Positions 1-9,974 of a stretch of DNA of 36,079 nt are shown in pieces. A program made the position numbers and the translations under genes. How positions within the stretch are numbered: the first letter of the stretch is position 1; every line of letters starts with the position of its first letter. Under the pieces are notes generated by a model. The model ran no database searches. It had not been told where the DNA came from and saw nothing but the letters and a program-made list of their open reading frames with translations. Source of the DNA: Zygnema cylindricum (lineage: Eukaryota; Streptophyta; Zygnematophyceae; Zygnematales; Zygnemataceae); contig JBBHKE010003241.1 in NCBI GenBank assembly GCA_037447655.1, positions 25,001 to 61,079 on the forward strand. Reading direction: 5' to 3'.

Positions 1-690
1 ATATCGCAACAACGGCGATGATCGATTCTTTGTAGTTTGTACCCTTGACATGACGGTTCGAAACTTCTACACTACAGTACAGCGACGACGACAAAATGAT
101 CGCGACAATTGACCAGCGTCCTACGACGTCAGGGATGGTTTTGTACTGACGGATTTGAGTCATCGACGCTTTGTCGTACGGCAACATTAACCACATCGCG
201 ATGTTTATGTTGACGTAAGTTGGCGTCAAGGGCGATTCACGTCCAAACAAATTTGACGTCATGCCAAAATGTCGTGTTATCAATACCGTAGAGTACAGTA
301 ACGTATTGTATCGTACTTTTAATTTTTGCGCGTGCGATTTGTCACATCACGCCACGCTGTCGTGTTCTCAAATATCTGTACACTACCGGAAACGGATTGA
401 TACGTGGAGTACATGTAACAACTACGAAAAATTGTGACGCTCCTATTGGTCCGCGTGTACAAAAACGATAGGCCCTTGACAATCAAAGGGCAAAGCACCG
501 GGTCGCCCGCGACTATTATTTAGCTCCTTTGTCCCGAATGGTTTTTCCATCGCATGTCTTGCAATCAAGAATATTCACTGCGTTCAAGACAGTTGGTTTA
601 AAAGCTTTAAATTAAGAAACAAACGACTGAACCCGTCTGTTCACATATGTAACTGTTTACTATGAAACCTGGTACAAATGTGCTCTACTG
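1..690. other. No gene seen; unassigned AT-rich sequence
   Basis: I see no coding frame of note, RNA gene or paired repeat ends here. The text is rich in GTAC, CGAC and GACGTC words, like other non-coding parts of the left third. A short string, TCACGCCACGCTGT, recurs near 8013, so part of this stretch may be an old, unrecognised repeat. Confidence 0.5.
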
Positions 691-1229
691 TACACCGCCA
701 ATCGTTATTAGCGTGTAAGCTTTTTTAGCGTATAAAAATAATTACCGTGGTGTACGCTATTTAAGAATTTGAAAATTTTGGAAAAAATCATACATTCTAA
801 TTGTTTGGTTATGGTAATTTGGATCTTTGAAAAAAAAAATGTCGGTCGCAAACATGCTTACACTAATATAGGTCTTCGTACAAAATCTGACAAATCGTAC
901 ACAAATTGTACATTCACACGGTCGAAACGCGGCTGTCGGACGAATATGTGCGAGCGGGATTTTTTACGACCTGGTTTTTTTTCCTTTTTAGAACGCACAT
1001 TCTCATGCTTCCGCGGTTACTAAAACTAATTTATTTTTCTTTTTAACTTAAAAAGGTACATTTATGTACGGTCTGACACTGACCGTACACCACTCTATTT
1101 AAAAGACAACGTACTGAAAATAACCCTAAATAAAAAAAAAAAAAAAAAATGAACTACATTAATGGAGAAAAAAAAAAAAAAAGCGGGACAGAATTAGCGT
1201 ACACAACGCTAATAACGATTGGCGGTGTA
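691..1229. mobile_element. Family E MITE (TACACCGC ends), copy 1
   Basis: The left end reads TACACCGCCAATCGTTATTA and continues GCG. The right end (1206-1229) is its exact reverse complement, giving perfect terminal inverted repeats of about 24 bases. The 539-base interior is non-coding with long A runs (1131-1150 and about 1169-1183). Both ends start with TA, so a TA target duplication as in Tc1/mariner-type elements is possible, but no longer duplication is visible. It shares ends with 9061-9259 and 11667-11877. The superfamily is not settled. Confidence 0.75.
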
Positions 1230-1442
1230 GTGTTGTACGAGCAAATCATGTTGTACGTACTGCCGTCTGCTCAATGACTACAAAAAGTAAAAAACCCGGT
1301 AAATTGGACGTTCTACGTACAAATCACGTTCTTCGTGCATTGTTCGAATAATGACGTCATATTTTTGTTTGTACCCGTAGTACCAATCATGTTCAAGTGT
1401 TAAACTCAGCGGCGGTTCAGTTACTTCAATAACTATTAAATT

Positions 1443-1948
1443 CATAGTTCAAAAGTAGGCGTTTTTATGGTAGGCCTTTGGTATGCGCACAAAACTTGGC
1501 ACAAAACTCGCGCAGAGTAGGCATACTGTATGTGTGTACGTTTGTGCACACTTTTGTACGAACGTACAAATCTGACGTATGATCATGGTACAGCGCACGC
1601 CGCTGGACGAAATTTCAGCGAGCTGACACAGCGTAGGATGAGTTGTGTTATGGGCTTTTCATGTGATCTTCATACATCGCTACTTTGATCAGCGACCGTC
1701 CGATCGTCCAAATCTGACGGTTTAAATAAAAAATACCTCAAAACACACAGATTTTATTTTTTTATGTCCGAATGTTTTTCAAAATTTAGACATGACGTTT
1801 AATTCTCTATCGATCGATGTGTAACTCAACCCTGTTACTATTTTTTTTATTTTGCGACCAATACAATATGGGTCTTAAGGTCACATTGTATGTTTTACAT
1901 ACAATAGGCATATTGTATGCGCCTACTTTCACCTACTTTTGAACTATG
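1443..1948. mobile_element. Family A hAT-like MITE, copy 1
   Basis: The ends are inverted: CATAGTTCAAAAGTAGGCG on the left and the complement of CATAGTTCAAAAGTAGGTG on the right. They are flanked by a perfect 8-bp direct duplication, ATTAAATT (1435-1442 and 1949-1956). An 8-bp duplication is the hallmark of hAT transposition. The 506-base interior is non-coding and lies in the opposite orientation to the copy at 6903-7265. Shared interior includes the words around ATACAATATG, a GATCGATAGAGAATTAAACG-like stretch and the CGGACGATCGGACGG region. It must have been moved by a transposase encoded elsewhere. Confidence 0.88.
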
Positions 1949-2052
1949 ATTAAATTGCATCTTGAACCTTGTATGGCGGAGTTTCACCGGATTTGAACCT
2001 AGTTCCATGAAATTTTAGTATTAATGTTGAAAAGCTAAGCTTACTAAACTGT

Positions 2053-2330
2053 GAATTCGCAATTAGTGTAGAACCTTTTCATGCCACTAAAAGCACCTTT
2101 TCTTCGTGCACATCCGTCCAATTGTTGATTGGCCAATCGGAGGGAGAGAGTCTTGCCTTTCAATCGCAACCGTCGGCCTGACAATCCGCTATGTGTAGAG
2201 CGAAAGACATGTGTAGAGCGAAAGACGTTTTCACTGGCGAAAAAAATATTGGTTAAACGAGAAGAGAAGAAAGCAGGTTTCGGAAGATTAACTAAATCGA
2301 TGCCTACATCACGAGGTTACATATATAATT
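2053..2330. repeat. Diverged relative of the family E element at 11667
   Basis: The stretch around 2127-2180 (GGCCAATCGG, then CCTTTCAATCGCAACCGTC) matches the reverse complement of 11740-11800. The left part (ATTAGTGTAGAACC...CCACTAAAA) resembles the left end of that element, and GGCGAAAAAAA near 2235 resembles its end block. Clean ends and a target duplication are not visible. A 67-codon open frame here arises from this shared non-coding sequence and has no support as a gene. Confidence 0.5.
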
Positions 2331-2332
2331 GA

Positions 2333-3155
2333 AGATTTTCATTTAAATTTTAATGGCTTTTAGTGTTCAACTGGCACGAACCCTAATTACTCTAAGTTCA
2401 TAGGGGTGGGTAATAAGGTATGGCTTAAACATGTGAAAGTGTAGGCTATTTGTAACCTATTGTAAGCTTACTACAACGGGTCTTTGGGTGGAATAATCAT
2501 ACCTTAAAAAGAAGTCAATGGCAACCGCGACATTCATACATTAAGGAACCGAGTTATATTAAGAAAGTAAAAGAAAACAAAAAAAACTCGGGAAATTATA
2601 AAATTCCATACACATCAACACAAAGACACCACAAAACAGCTTAGACAAAACGTCAAAGTGTCCGCTTACTACAAGATCAAAACAGCTCATACACAATGTC
2701 AAAGTGTTCGCTTGCTACGAGATCGGCAGGAGTCGATGAAACAATCATAATTGAAAAAAAAATGTTGCACGAGACAGTGGTGAAGGGGTAAACGGCTCTA
2801 ATTGCTCGAGCAAGCTCATAATGTTATGCCCATTATAAGGTCTTTTCGTTACGACAACTTGTTTCATGGTTTTTACTAAGCCGAATGGGTGGGCCAGGCT
2901 CAATTTTTTATAATAAATTTTGTAGCATTTGGTGTGCAATCTATATCCGCGCTCCAACGCTCTTCTCTACCACATCACTACAATAGAGGTTTATGAAACA
3001 TCGGTCTTAAATAGTCAAGATTTGTAAGGTTTATGTTATAACCGAGTGTTCCTCCAAGTTTATGTTCCAAGGACATTTGTAACTGTGTCTTAGATGTTAT
3101 TTGTTAAAACTTACTCTCGCCTTCTCGCTTTTTTTACAAATCTTCTCGTATATGT
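2333..3155. other. No gene seen; unassigned
   Basis: Apart from a two-unit tandem repeat (2633-2724) I find nothing assignable here. The longest frames are about 70 codons and match nothing I recognise. Confidence 0.45.
2633..2724. repeat. Tandem repeat, two 46-base units
   Basis: Unit 1 (2633-2678) and unit 2 (2679-2724) both run from AAAACAGCT to AGATC and share GTCAAAGTGT and CGCTT in register. They differ at about nine positions, so this is an old local duplication. No function is evident. Confidence 0.75.
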
Positions 3156-3163
3156 GTTCCTTT

Positions 3164-4704
3164 TAGTGTTGGGTATCGAGGACCTTTTGCAGATATTCGA
3201 TATATATCGAATTTCAGGTACCCGATAATCAATATATCGCTTCGATATATCGAAACGCAAAATATCGCGATATATCGCCAATATATCGCCGATATATCGT
3301 ATCGCCAATATATCGAGGCATTAAAAAAAAAAAATCACAGGTCTCAAAGTCACGTGCCTTCGGACAAAGGTGACCTTAAAATCTTTGCCGAAAAGAAATA
3401 CGGTTTTTTCTTGAAAGTCAGCAGAGTGAAGGAGATCTCTGAGGTACATTGACGCGGTACACTTGCGAAGTACACGTACGTAATACGCAAGTACGGATTT
3501 CCATATGAAAATGGTCGGTTCTCAAATTTTTGACCATTTCAAAGATTTGATCGTCAACTTACAAGGAACCACTCAAATCAGAACACGTATGTAAAAACAA
3601 GTTTACAGGCGATACGCGATGTAACCGAGGCCTATGTAATACATAATTTTTGTTGGCCGTACTATTACATTAACCTCTTGATATAACCATACCCCAAATA
3701 AGTACTTCTATGAATTACAAAATTAGTACTTTTTTGTCGCTTACATTTTGCGGCGTCAACCTTTGAGGCCGCTTCTCTATCAGGCGCCGACAATAATCGT
3801 ACGGAAGCGTTTGCTGCCAGTAATACTTCGTTCACTTCTCCATCAGGTCGTGTCAGCAATAGAATCTATCGCGTACGTGCATTCTTTCGATTGGACGCTC
3901 GTAAGTTCATGTTCTGACGACGAGCAGTCAAAGATTCTAAAAGCAAAATATCTGAAATAGTATCCGTATATCCAGCCGCAAAATGAAATTACATGAATGT
4001 ACAATTTGCACGTTCGTGTTTTGTATTTTTTGTAACTGTTTTGTCGTTCGTGTTTCGTCGTGGAGCCATAAATTCCAGATGTCAGCAGATTGTGGAGGAG
4101 GCGTCACGGCAATTCTTCAACAAATTTTTTTTTTGATGGTTTTTGTTGGAGTTGATTCCCGCCTGTACGAAGGCACGTTGCTCGTGCGAGACATTTCCAC
4201 GCGTAAACATTTTACACGTCCAGTGATTGGCTACTCTCTTTCTGAGGAGAGTAAATAATCACTAGACGACATGACCTCTTGCTTCGAAAAGTCATAATCG
4301 GACGGTTGATGTTATCACCCAAAAGTTTGGAGAATCTTGACGCGCCGACAGTAATCATGTTTGTAAAAAAAAAAAAAAAACCAGTACGGCACAGTATGGC
4401 AATGAGCTGGATTTGTACGGAAATGCACTTTTTCCGGTAAACAACCCCATTTTTCGCCTGATGGAGGTTCACCCTGAGTCACGGAACGAAAATCACGTCG
4501 TACGTGGCATATCAGACAATTTGTCTTTTTCACTAAAATTACATATTATATAGAAATATAAAATATTAAATTTAAAAAAATACTATATATCACGATGATT
4601 TATGTTGGTCTTAGTACGATATGTCGAGGATTCTGCTTGATCGATATTCGATATATCGAATATCGAAATTATCGCGATATGAATTTACCCGATACCCAAC
4701 ACTA
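3164..4704. mobile_element. Family C hAT-like element, copy 1, with GATATATCG arrays
   Basis: The ends are TAGTGTTGGGTATCG and its complement CGATACCCAACACTA. The flanks are GTTCCTTT (3156-3163) and GTGCCTTT (4705-4712), an 8-bp duplication with one mismatch. TAGTGTTG ends plus an 8-bp duplication indicate the hAT superfamily. Just inside each end are clustered palindromic words of the type CGATATATCG (about 3196-3318 and 4640-4680), which look like subterminal transposase-binding repeats. There is no transposase frame, so it is non-autonomous. Compared with the copy ending at 8996 it has about 710 extra bases (3766-4476), read as a later insertion. Confidence 0.85.
3766..4476. mobile_element. 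Probable insertion inside the family C element
   Basis: Sequence on both sides matches the family C copy at 8720-8770 almost continuously: GCGGCGTC on the left and AGTCACGGAACGAAAATCAC on the right. The intervening ~710 bases are absent there. The ends are weakly inverted, sharing ATCAGGCG about 15-20 bases in. The reverse complement of the right end resembles plus-strand 7533-7700 (GGTGAA...CATCA.GCGAAAA.TGG), so this is a repeat family with at least one other member. No clear target duplication; class unknown. Confidence 0.5.
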
Positions 4705-4712
4705 GTGCCTTT

Positions 4713-5690
4713 TATTCGTTGACAGATAACCTAATGTTTATGGCCGATAGTAAGTTTATTTCCATGTCTTTTGCAACCACGCTCTCATTAAAGCGACCCT
4801 CAAGAATAACCTGTATTTGTCCGCTAATTTTCAAAATTCATCCTGAAGATAATATTTTGTTCAATCGCAAAAAAAAAAAAAAAACTTTTACGAGATGGTG
4901 AACATGGCGCTAAAAAACCTCAGTTGTTCCTCGTGAAGGTGGAAAGGCAATGTCTAGTTGGAGCTTCCTACTTGCACTAACACGCTCAAAATATTATTCC
5001 CAACAAATGTGATTTCCTCGAGATATCTTGTTTTGTGGATTATCGAGATCGAACAAAACATCTTAGGTAGTCATAACCTAAAGGAGGAAAGGGCTCGAGG
5101 ATTTAACCTTGTGCTCTCTACCCTTGTGCTCTCCTTTTGACCCACCTACCTGATTTACCCATTTAGTTGTGCGTCGAATAGCTCATCACCTCGCGGGCTT
5201 AGATAACGAATGAAATACATTGGACATGTTGTGATAAAAGTACAATAATAGGAAAGAACGTGTATAAAATGTTATAGATTGCATGGGCACCATGCATATA
5301 TGCAAAAAAAAAATATTAGGCATACAATTACTAATGTGTTAAATACATATGGAGGATGTTTATATAAGTAAAAAAAGGTAAGAAAATTCCATGTTTTGTT
5401 TAAAAACTTATGAGCAACATCTTTAAACTCCAGCGTTGACCCCCCATGGTGAAACTCATCTTCCCCAATTTGATTAGTTCCATTGAGCCATGAAAATGGG
5501 CTCAAGCGTAATACTTACCCGTAAAATGTGACAATTGTTGTTATGGGCCATCTATTTCAAATAACAAGTTGGGTATTCCATGTATAAGGCTTTTGAAGGG
5601 TGATGTCGATAACAAGGTAACAATTTGATTAGTTTACAACACGTACAAGTTATCGTTGGAATTTGTGTGCTAAGCCCCCCTTGTCGATAT
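4713..5690. other. No gene seen; unassigned
   Basis: I see only short chance frames and no paired repeat ends. Long A runs occur near 4869 and 5304. Nothing here matches a family I recognise. Confidence 0.45.
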
Positions 5691-5699
5691 TCTTTATGT

Positions 5700-5850
5700 G
5701 CTTGATTTTGGGTACCTGAAAATGGATATACCGAGAAGCTCAATCTTGTCTCAATATATCGATAAGCTAAAATGTCGCGATATTTGATTGATATATCGGA
5801 TCGATACGTCGCTAATTTTATACTGCGATATATCAAAGTGACGTGGGGTT
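5700..5850. repeat. Diverged fragment of a family C element
   Basis: The stretch begins with a GGGTACC-type word and carries repeated TATATCGAT, CGCGATAT and GATATATCGGATCGATA words followed by a T run. This is the layout seen just inside the left ends at 3164 and near 8170. TAGTGTTGG ends are lacking. It underlies a meaningless 100-codon minus-strand frame rich in Y, R, D and I. Confidence 0.55.
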
Positions 5851-5893
5851 TCATTTTTTTTTAAGTCGTCTCCTCCTTGCGCGCACCCAACCG

Positions 5894-5921
5894 TGGGGTG
5901 GAGGGGGGGGGGGCAAGGGGG
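5894..5921 (+). other. G-rich tract, possible G-quadruplex
   Basis: A GGGG run is followed by an 11-12 base G run and a GGGGG run, all within about 28 bases. Four runs of three or more G can be drawn with short loops. It lies in unassigned non-coding DNA and no function is implied. Confidence 0.4.
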
Positions 5922-5922
5922 T

Positions 5923-6301
5923 ATCTTCCGTACGGTTTACCGTACATTATGTGTACTGACACCACCTCCACCAAATACATCGCGATAATTTTTGTTCACA
6001 CAGCTATATATTGAGCCCCCTAACCATTCGATATTCGAATATAATATTGAATTTATTGCGATAAGTTTTTACCATACACACAATACCACGTTAGTCATAG
6101 GTGTTTCATTGAAGAGGAAACTTTTGGTTTGTTTTTAGGAAGGTCTAGAGACTTTGGCCGAGGTGAGCAGGCAAGGAACGATATGCAAATCTTTATAAAA
6201 TGTTTTCCACGTTTACCTCCGCATAACATATGTGTTTGTTTTAAACATTTACTCGTTCTGAATTCACGCAATAAATTATCGCACGCTTAAAAAAATTATG
6301 C
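5923..6301. other. No gene seen; unassigned
   Basis: AT-rich sequence between the G-rich tract and the family B element. I see no frame, repeat ends or RNA gene. Confidence 0.45.
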
Positions 6302-6309
6302 CATATAAT

Positions 6310-6791
6310 TGCAGTTGTTCGAATCGTGCGATTTTTTCCTTTTTTACGGTTGAAACGTATAATTCGTGACAGTTGAAAAAATCGCAAAAAATCGCGATGT
6401 ACTTTCTGTCCGGTAAATTGAACGGCTAGTTTACGAAAACTGTACGGTATTTTACGATAATTGTACGATTCTGTACGGTAAATGTACGGACTTTAATGAA
6501 AAGATACTTTGCACTTCGTAGTACTTTCTGTCCGGTAAACTGAACAGTAATTTTACGGGTAATGTACAGAATTGTACCAAAAATGTAAGGACTATTACGA
6601 AAAGATACGGCAAATGTACGGAAAATGTACAAACTGCGGTACATGTAAAATTCATTTTGTTTACATGTACGGAATAGTACGGACAAAAAATCATTAACGA
6701 TTTTTAAGATTTTTTCAAAACGTTCAATGCGTTCGTTACGTTTAATTCGTCGCGATTGAATCGTTCACACTAAACTGTGTGAACAACTATG
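6310..6791. mobile_element. Family B hAT-like MITE, copy 1
   Basis: The element is flanked by a perfect 8-bp duplication, CATATAAT (6302-6309 and 6792-6799). The ends read TGCAGTTGTTCGAATCG and the complement of CATAGTTGTTCACAC. The 482-base interior is non-coding and full of short TGTACGG, TTTACGG and GTACGGA words on both strands, probably subterminal binding repeats. Length and sequence match the copy at 12333-12815 (483 bases). The 8-bp duplication and short ends place it with hAT MITEs. Minus-strand frames of 80-86 codons are by-products of the repeats. Confidence 0.88.
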
Positions 6792-6902
6792 CATATAATG
6801 CATTTAAAAGTTATAGTAGTTCGCGTTAATTAAAACGATATTCGTACAATATTCGTATTCGTATGGTTGTTTAACGGTTGGATTCATTGACACCGTCCAC
6901 AA

Positions 6903-7265
6903 CATAGTTCAAAAGTAGGTGACCGTACGCCCATACAATATGCCTATTGTATGCAAAACAAACAATATGGCCTTAAGACCCATATTGTATTGGCCGCAAA
7001 ATGAAAAATAATAGTAACAGGGTTGAGTTGCACATGGATCGATAGAGAATTAAACGTCATGTCTAAATTTGAAAAAAAAATCGGACAAAAAATCTTTTTC
7101 TGTGAGTTTTGAGCGACTTTTTATTTAAACCGTCAGATTCGGACGATCGGACGGCCGCTGATGAAGGTAGCGATCTAAGAAGATCACATGGAAAGCCCGT
7201 AACACAACTTACGCTAAAGGCGGCCTACAAAAGGCCTACCAAAAAACGCCTACTTTTGAACTATG
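6903..7265. mobile_element. Family A hAT-like MITE, copy 2
   Basis: Inverted ends CATAGTTCAAAAGTAGGTG and the complement of CATAGTTCAAAAGTAGGCG bound 363 bases. The flanks are GTCCACAA (6895-6902) and GTCCACAG (7266-7273), a target duplication with one substitution. Interior blocks are shared with 1443-1948 and 12046-12841, including ATACAATATGCCTATTGTAT and GGACGATCGGACGG. Non-coding and non-autonomous. Confidence 0.87.
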
Positions 7266-7273
7266 GTCCACAG

Positions 7274-8150
7274 CGACTGAATCCTCACGTTTTGTCCGTT
7301 TTTGCCTCATTCCGACAATCGGTGTAGACAGCGACAGTTTCCCATGTTCGGTTCGGAAATATACACCTCATGTACTTTTTTGTACTTGCTTTACAAGATG
7401 TTTGAGGCGACAATACACCGTGAATAGCTATTAGCCTATTTAGTATCTAAGAAATAATTAGTGAAAAAAAAACAATTAGAGTTATAAATTCTATTTTAGA
7501 TTCGAGGGCTCAAAATTTGGGAGCGCCGAATTAGGGTGAAGTTTCATCAAGCGAAAAGTGGCGTTTTTAATAGAAATCTGCGACTCTCCGTACCAGATCG
7601 TACCGCCTATTTTGTTTTTATACGAAAACTAACATTACAGATAATCTTGCCGATACTCTCCGGAGGTCTTGGAGATAATACTCGCCGTCGGATGTTCATT
7701 TGCGATGAGTTCGCTTCAATTTTCTCTCTTAGGGCGTGTCCCCATGTAACCGATATTTTGAAACGTTATTTTGGATTTTAGCGCTGATTTTACGGTGTAC
7801 TTTTCAAAGTGTTCCTATGTCATTCATTACTTGCGCTTCATTACTTCAAATTTGTGACAGTCGTAGAGGTCTACAAAATGTGCGACTGACTACGAAATGA
7901 AATGTAGACTACTGCGAAACTTCCTAAAATAAGTGACGTCTACAAAAACGGCGACGGTTGTAGACGTCGAGGTTTTTTTGACATGGTAAATGTTTAGGGT
8001 TTTGACATTGCGAAGTCACGCCACGCTGTGACGTCATTAGTACGTAAACTTTCCGCCATGGCTTCCGATTTCTTTTATTTATCTTTTATCATTCGATATG
8101 CCGTCAAACTACGACCAAAGATATTAAAAAAAAAGATAAAAAATATATCT
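7274..8150. other. No gene seen; includes a diverged repeat at about 7533-7700
   Basis: The stretch 7533-7700 resembles the reverse complement of about 4290-4476 (the insertion in family C copy 1), best seen as GGTGAAGTTTCATCAAGCG against GGTGAACCTCCATCAGGCG. The rest, rich in GTCTACAAAA and GACGTC words, is unassigned. Confidence 0.4.
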
Positions 8151-8151
8151 T

Positions 8152-8161
8152 NNNNNNNNNN
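8152..8161. other. Assembly gap, ten Ns
   Basis: A run of ten undefined bases. It falls at the expected left end of a family C element, so its left inverted repeat and target duplication cannot be read. Ten Ns may stand for an unknown length. Confidence 0.99.
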
Positions 8162-8996
8162 GCGCTACTAAACTTTAAGCTATATAGCTTCGTTATATAT
8201 CGATATATTGCTTCGATATATCGAATTTCAAATCATCGCGATATATCGCCGAAATATCTCCGATATATCGTATCGTCAATATATCGAAGCTAAAAAAAAA
8301 AAAAAATCCCATAGGTTTTCAAAGTCTTATGACTTCGGACAAAGTGACTGTAAAATCTTTGCCGGAAAGAAATACGGTTTTTTCCTGAAAGTCAGCAGAG
8401 TGAAGGAGATCTCTAAGGTACATTGACAAGGTACACTTGTGAAGTACACGTACGTCATACGCAGGTACGATTTTCCAGACGAAAAAGGTCGGTTTCGAGA
8501 TATTTGATGATTTTTGAGATTTGGTAGTCAACTTACGTGGAGTCACTCATATCAGAACACGTATGTGAATCTTTTTGACAAAAGATACGCGATGTACACG
8601 GGGCCTCTGTAATACATAAATTTTGCTATACGTACTAGTTTTGCTGTACGTACTGTTACAAAGACCTCCTCGTGTAACCATACCCCAAATAATTAATCAT
8701 TACAATTTCAGAATTAGTACTTTTTTGTCGGTTACATTTTGCGGCGTCTACATTTAAGTCACGGAACGAAAATCACAGCGTACGTGGTGTATAAGACAAT
8801 TTGACTTTTTGGCTAAAATAACATATTATATAAAAAAAATAAAAAATAAAAATTAAAAAATCCTATATATCGCAATATATATCGCGATGATTTGTGTTGG
8901 TCTCAGTACGATATATCGAGGATCCTGCTCGATCGATATTCGATATATCTAATATCAAGATTATCGCGATATGAATTTACCCGATACCCAACACTA
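8162..8996. mobile_element. Family C hAT-like element, copy 2, left end lost in gap
   Basis: The right end, CGATACCCAACACTA at 8982-8996, matches copy 1 exactly. Inside it runs parallel to copy 1: GATATATCG words (about 8196-8285), an A run, CTTCGGACAAAG..., AAATACGGTTTTTTC, TCAGCAGAGTGAAGGAGATCTCT and the right-hand GATATATCG block. It lacks the 710-base segment present in copy 1. The base after the right end is G (GTAATTAG), but the left duplication is lost at the gap. Confidence 0.8.
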
Positions 8997-9060
8997 GTAA
9001 TTAGAGTAATGAAAAAATTAGAGTACAAAAACTAAAAAATAAAATTAGTGTATTGAACGT

Positions 9061-9259
9061 TACACCGCGAATCGTTATTAGCGTTATGAACTCTATATCG
9101 GTGCCCCCAAATTTTGACATTGATACCTTAAAAAGAATAAACTACACAATTTAAGGACGTGGACCATAATTTGCGTCTCCTGGAACTAAATGAGAATGAA
9201 TGACGCTAATTTTTTCTTTACTCTAATAATTTCTCAACGGTAATAACGAATGCGGTGTA
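9061..9259. mobile_element. Family E MITE, copy 2 (short)
   Basis: The left end TACACCGCGAATCGTTATTA continues GCGTTA. The right end is its imperfect complement (CGGTAATAACGAATGCGGTGTA). The 199-base interior is non-coding. Family membership rests on the shared end sequence with 691-1229. No target duplication longer than TA is visible. Confidence 0.65.
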
Positions 9260-9266
9260 GTCTATG

Positions 9267-9974
9267 CATAAATGTCCTATTCGTACAGATTTCGACTTTT
9301 TTCCGAAAACTACGCAGTATTCGTTATTTTTATATCGTTTGTTAGTTTTCGTTGTACGATGTACGAAAACGTACGGAAACCGTCCCCTTAAGCCGAAAAT
9401 ATCCTTAAAAAATCCTAAAAACGTACAAAAAACATACGGAAATGTACGTCCTTGTACGACATGTGTACCCTATAAAACCTAGGAGTACGGATAATGTAAG
9501 GCAACTGTACTGTAATTTACCGGAATGTACGAAATGCACGGGAAGTACCCTAAACACCCTAAAATCCCCCCATCACTAACCCTAAAAGTACTGAAATATA
9601 CGGACGCCGTACGTAGATGTACGGAAAATGTAAGTCCTTGTAACTGAAATATACGGGAAAATACGAAAATGTACCCTAAAAATCTCAAAATAATAACCGT
9701 CAAAAGTACAAAAAAATACGGACACTGTACTTAAATGTACGAATAATAGTTGGCTGTTTAACATAAATATTTGAGAACGCACGAGAATGTACCCTAAAAC
9801 TCCTCAAACCCCCTAAAAGTACTGAAATGAACGAAAATAGTACGCAAATGTACAAAAATGTACGGTTATACAGTCAGGTAAGCATTTAATAACATTTTTT
9901 TCATCGTTAAATGCGTATCGTGCGTAGTATTCGCGCGTTTGTTTCGTGCGTATTATGCGCACGGGACAACTATG
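9267..9974. mobile_element. Possible diverged family B-like element
   Basis: The left edge CATAAATGTCC resembles the reverse complement of the right edge (CATAGTTGTCC). The interior is packed with GTACGG, TGTACGAA and AATGTAC words like family B. The 8-base flanks (AGTCTATG and GCTTGTAA) do not match, so there is no target duplication. The GTACGG content is clear, but the borders are a guess. Confidence 0.35.

Noticed and set aside
1-480. Possible relation of the left edge to 7850-8060
   Set aside because: Only one 14-base word and general composition are shared; too little to call a repeat.
5552-5854. Frames rich in Y, R, D and I (also 3111-3308 and 8208-8426)
   Set aside because: They are translations of GATATATCG repeats in family C sequence.
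9267-9974. CRISPR-like regular repeats (GTACGG words)
   Set aside because: Spacing is irregular, the words are 6-8 bases, and the context is a eukaryotic transposon.
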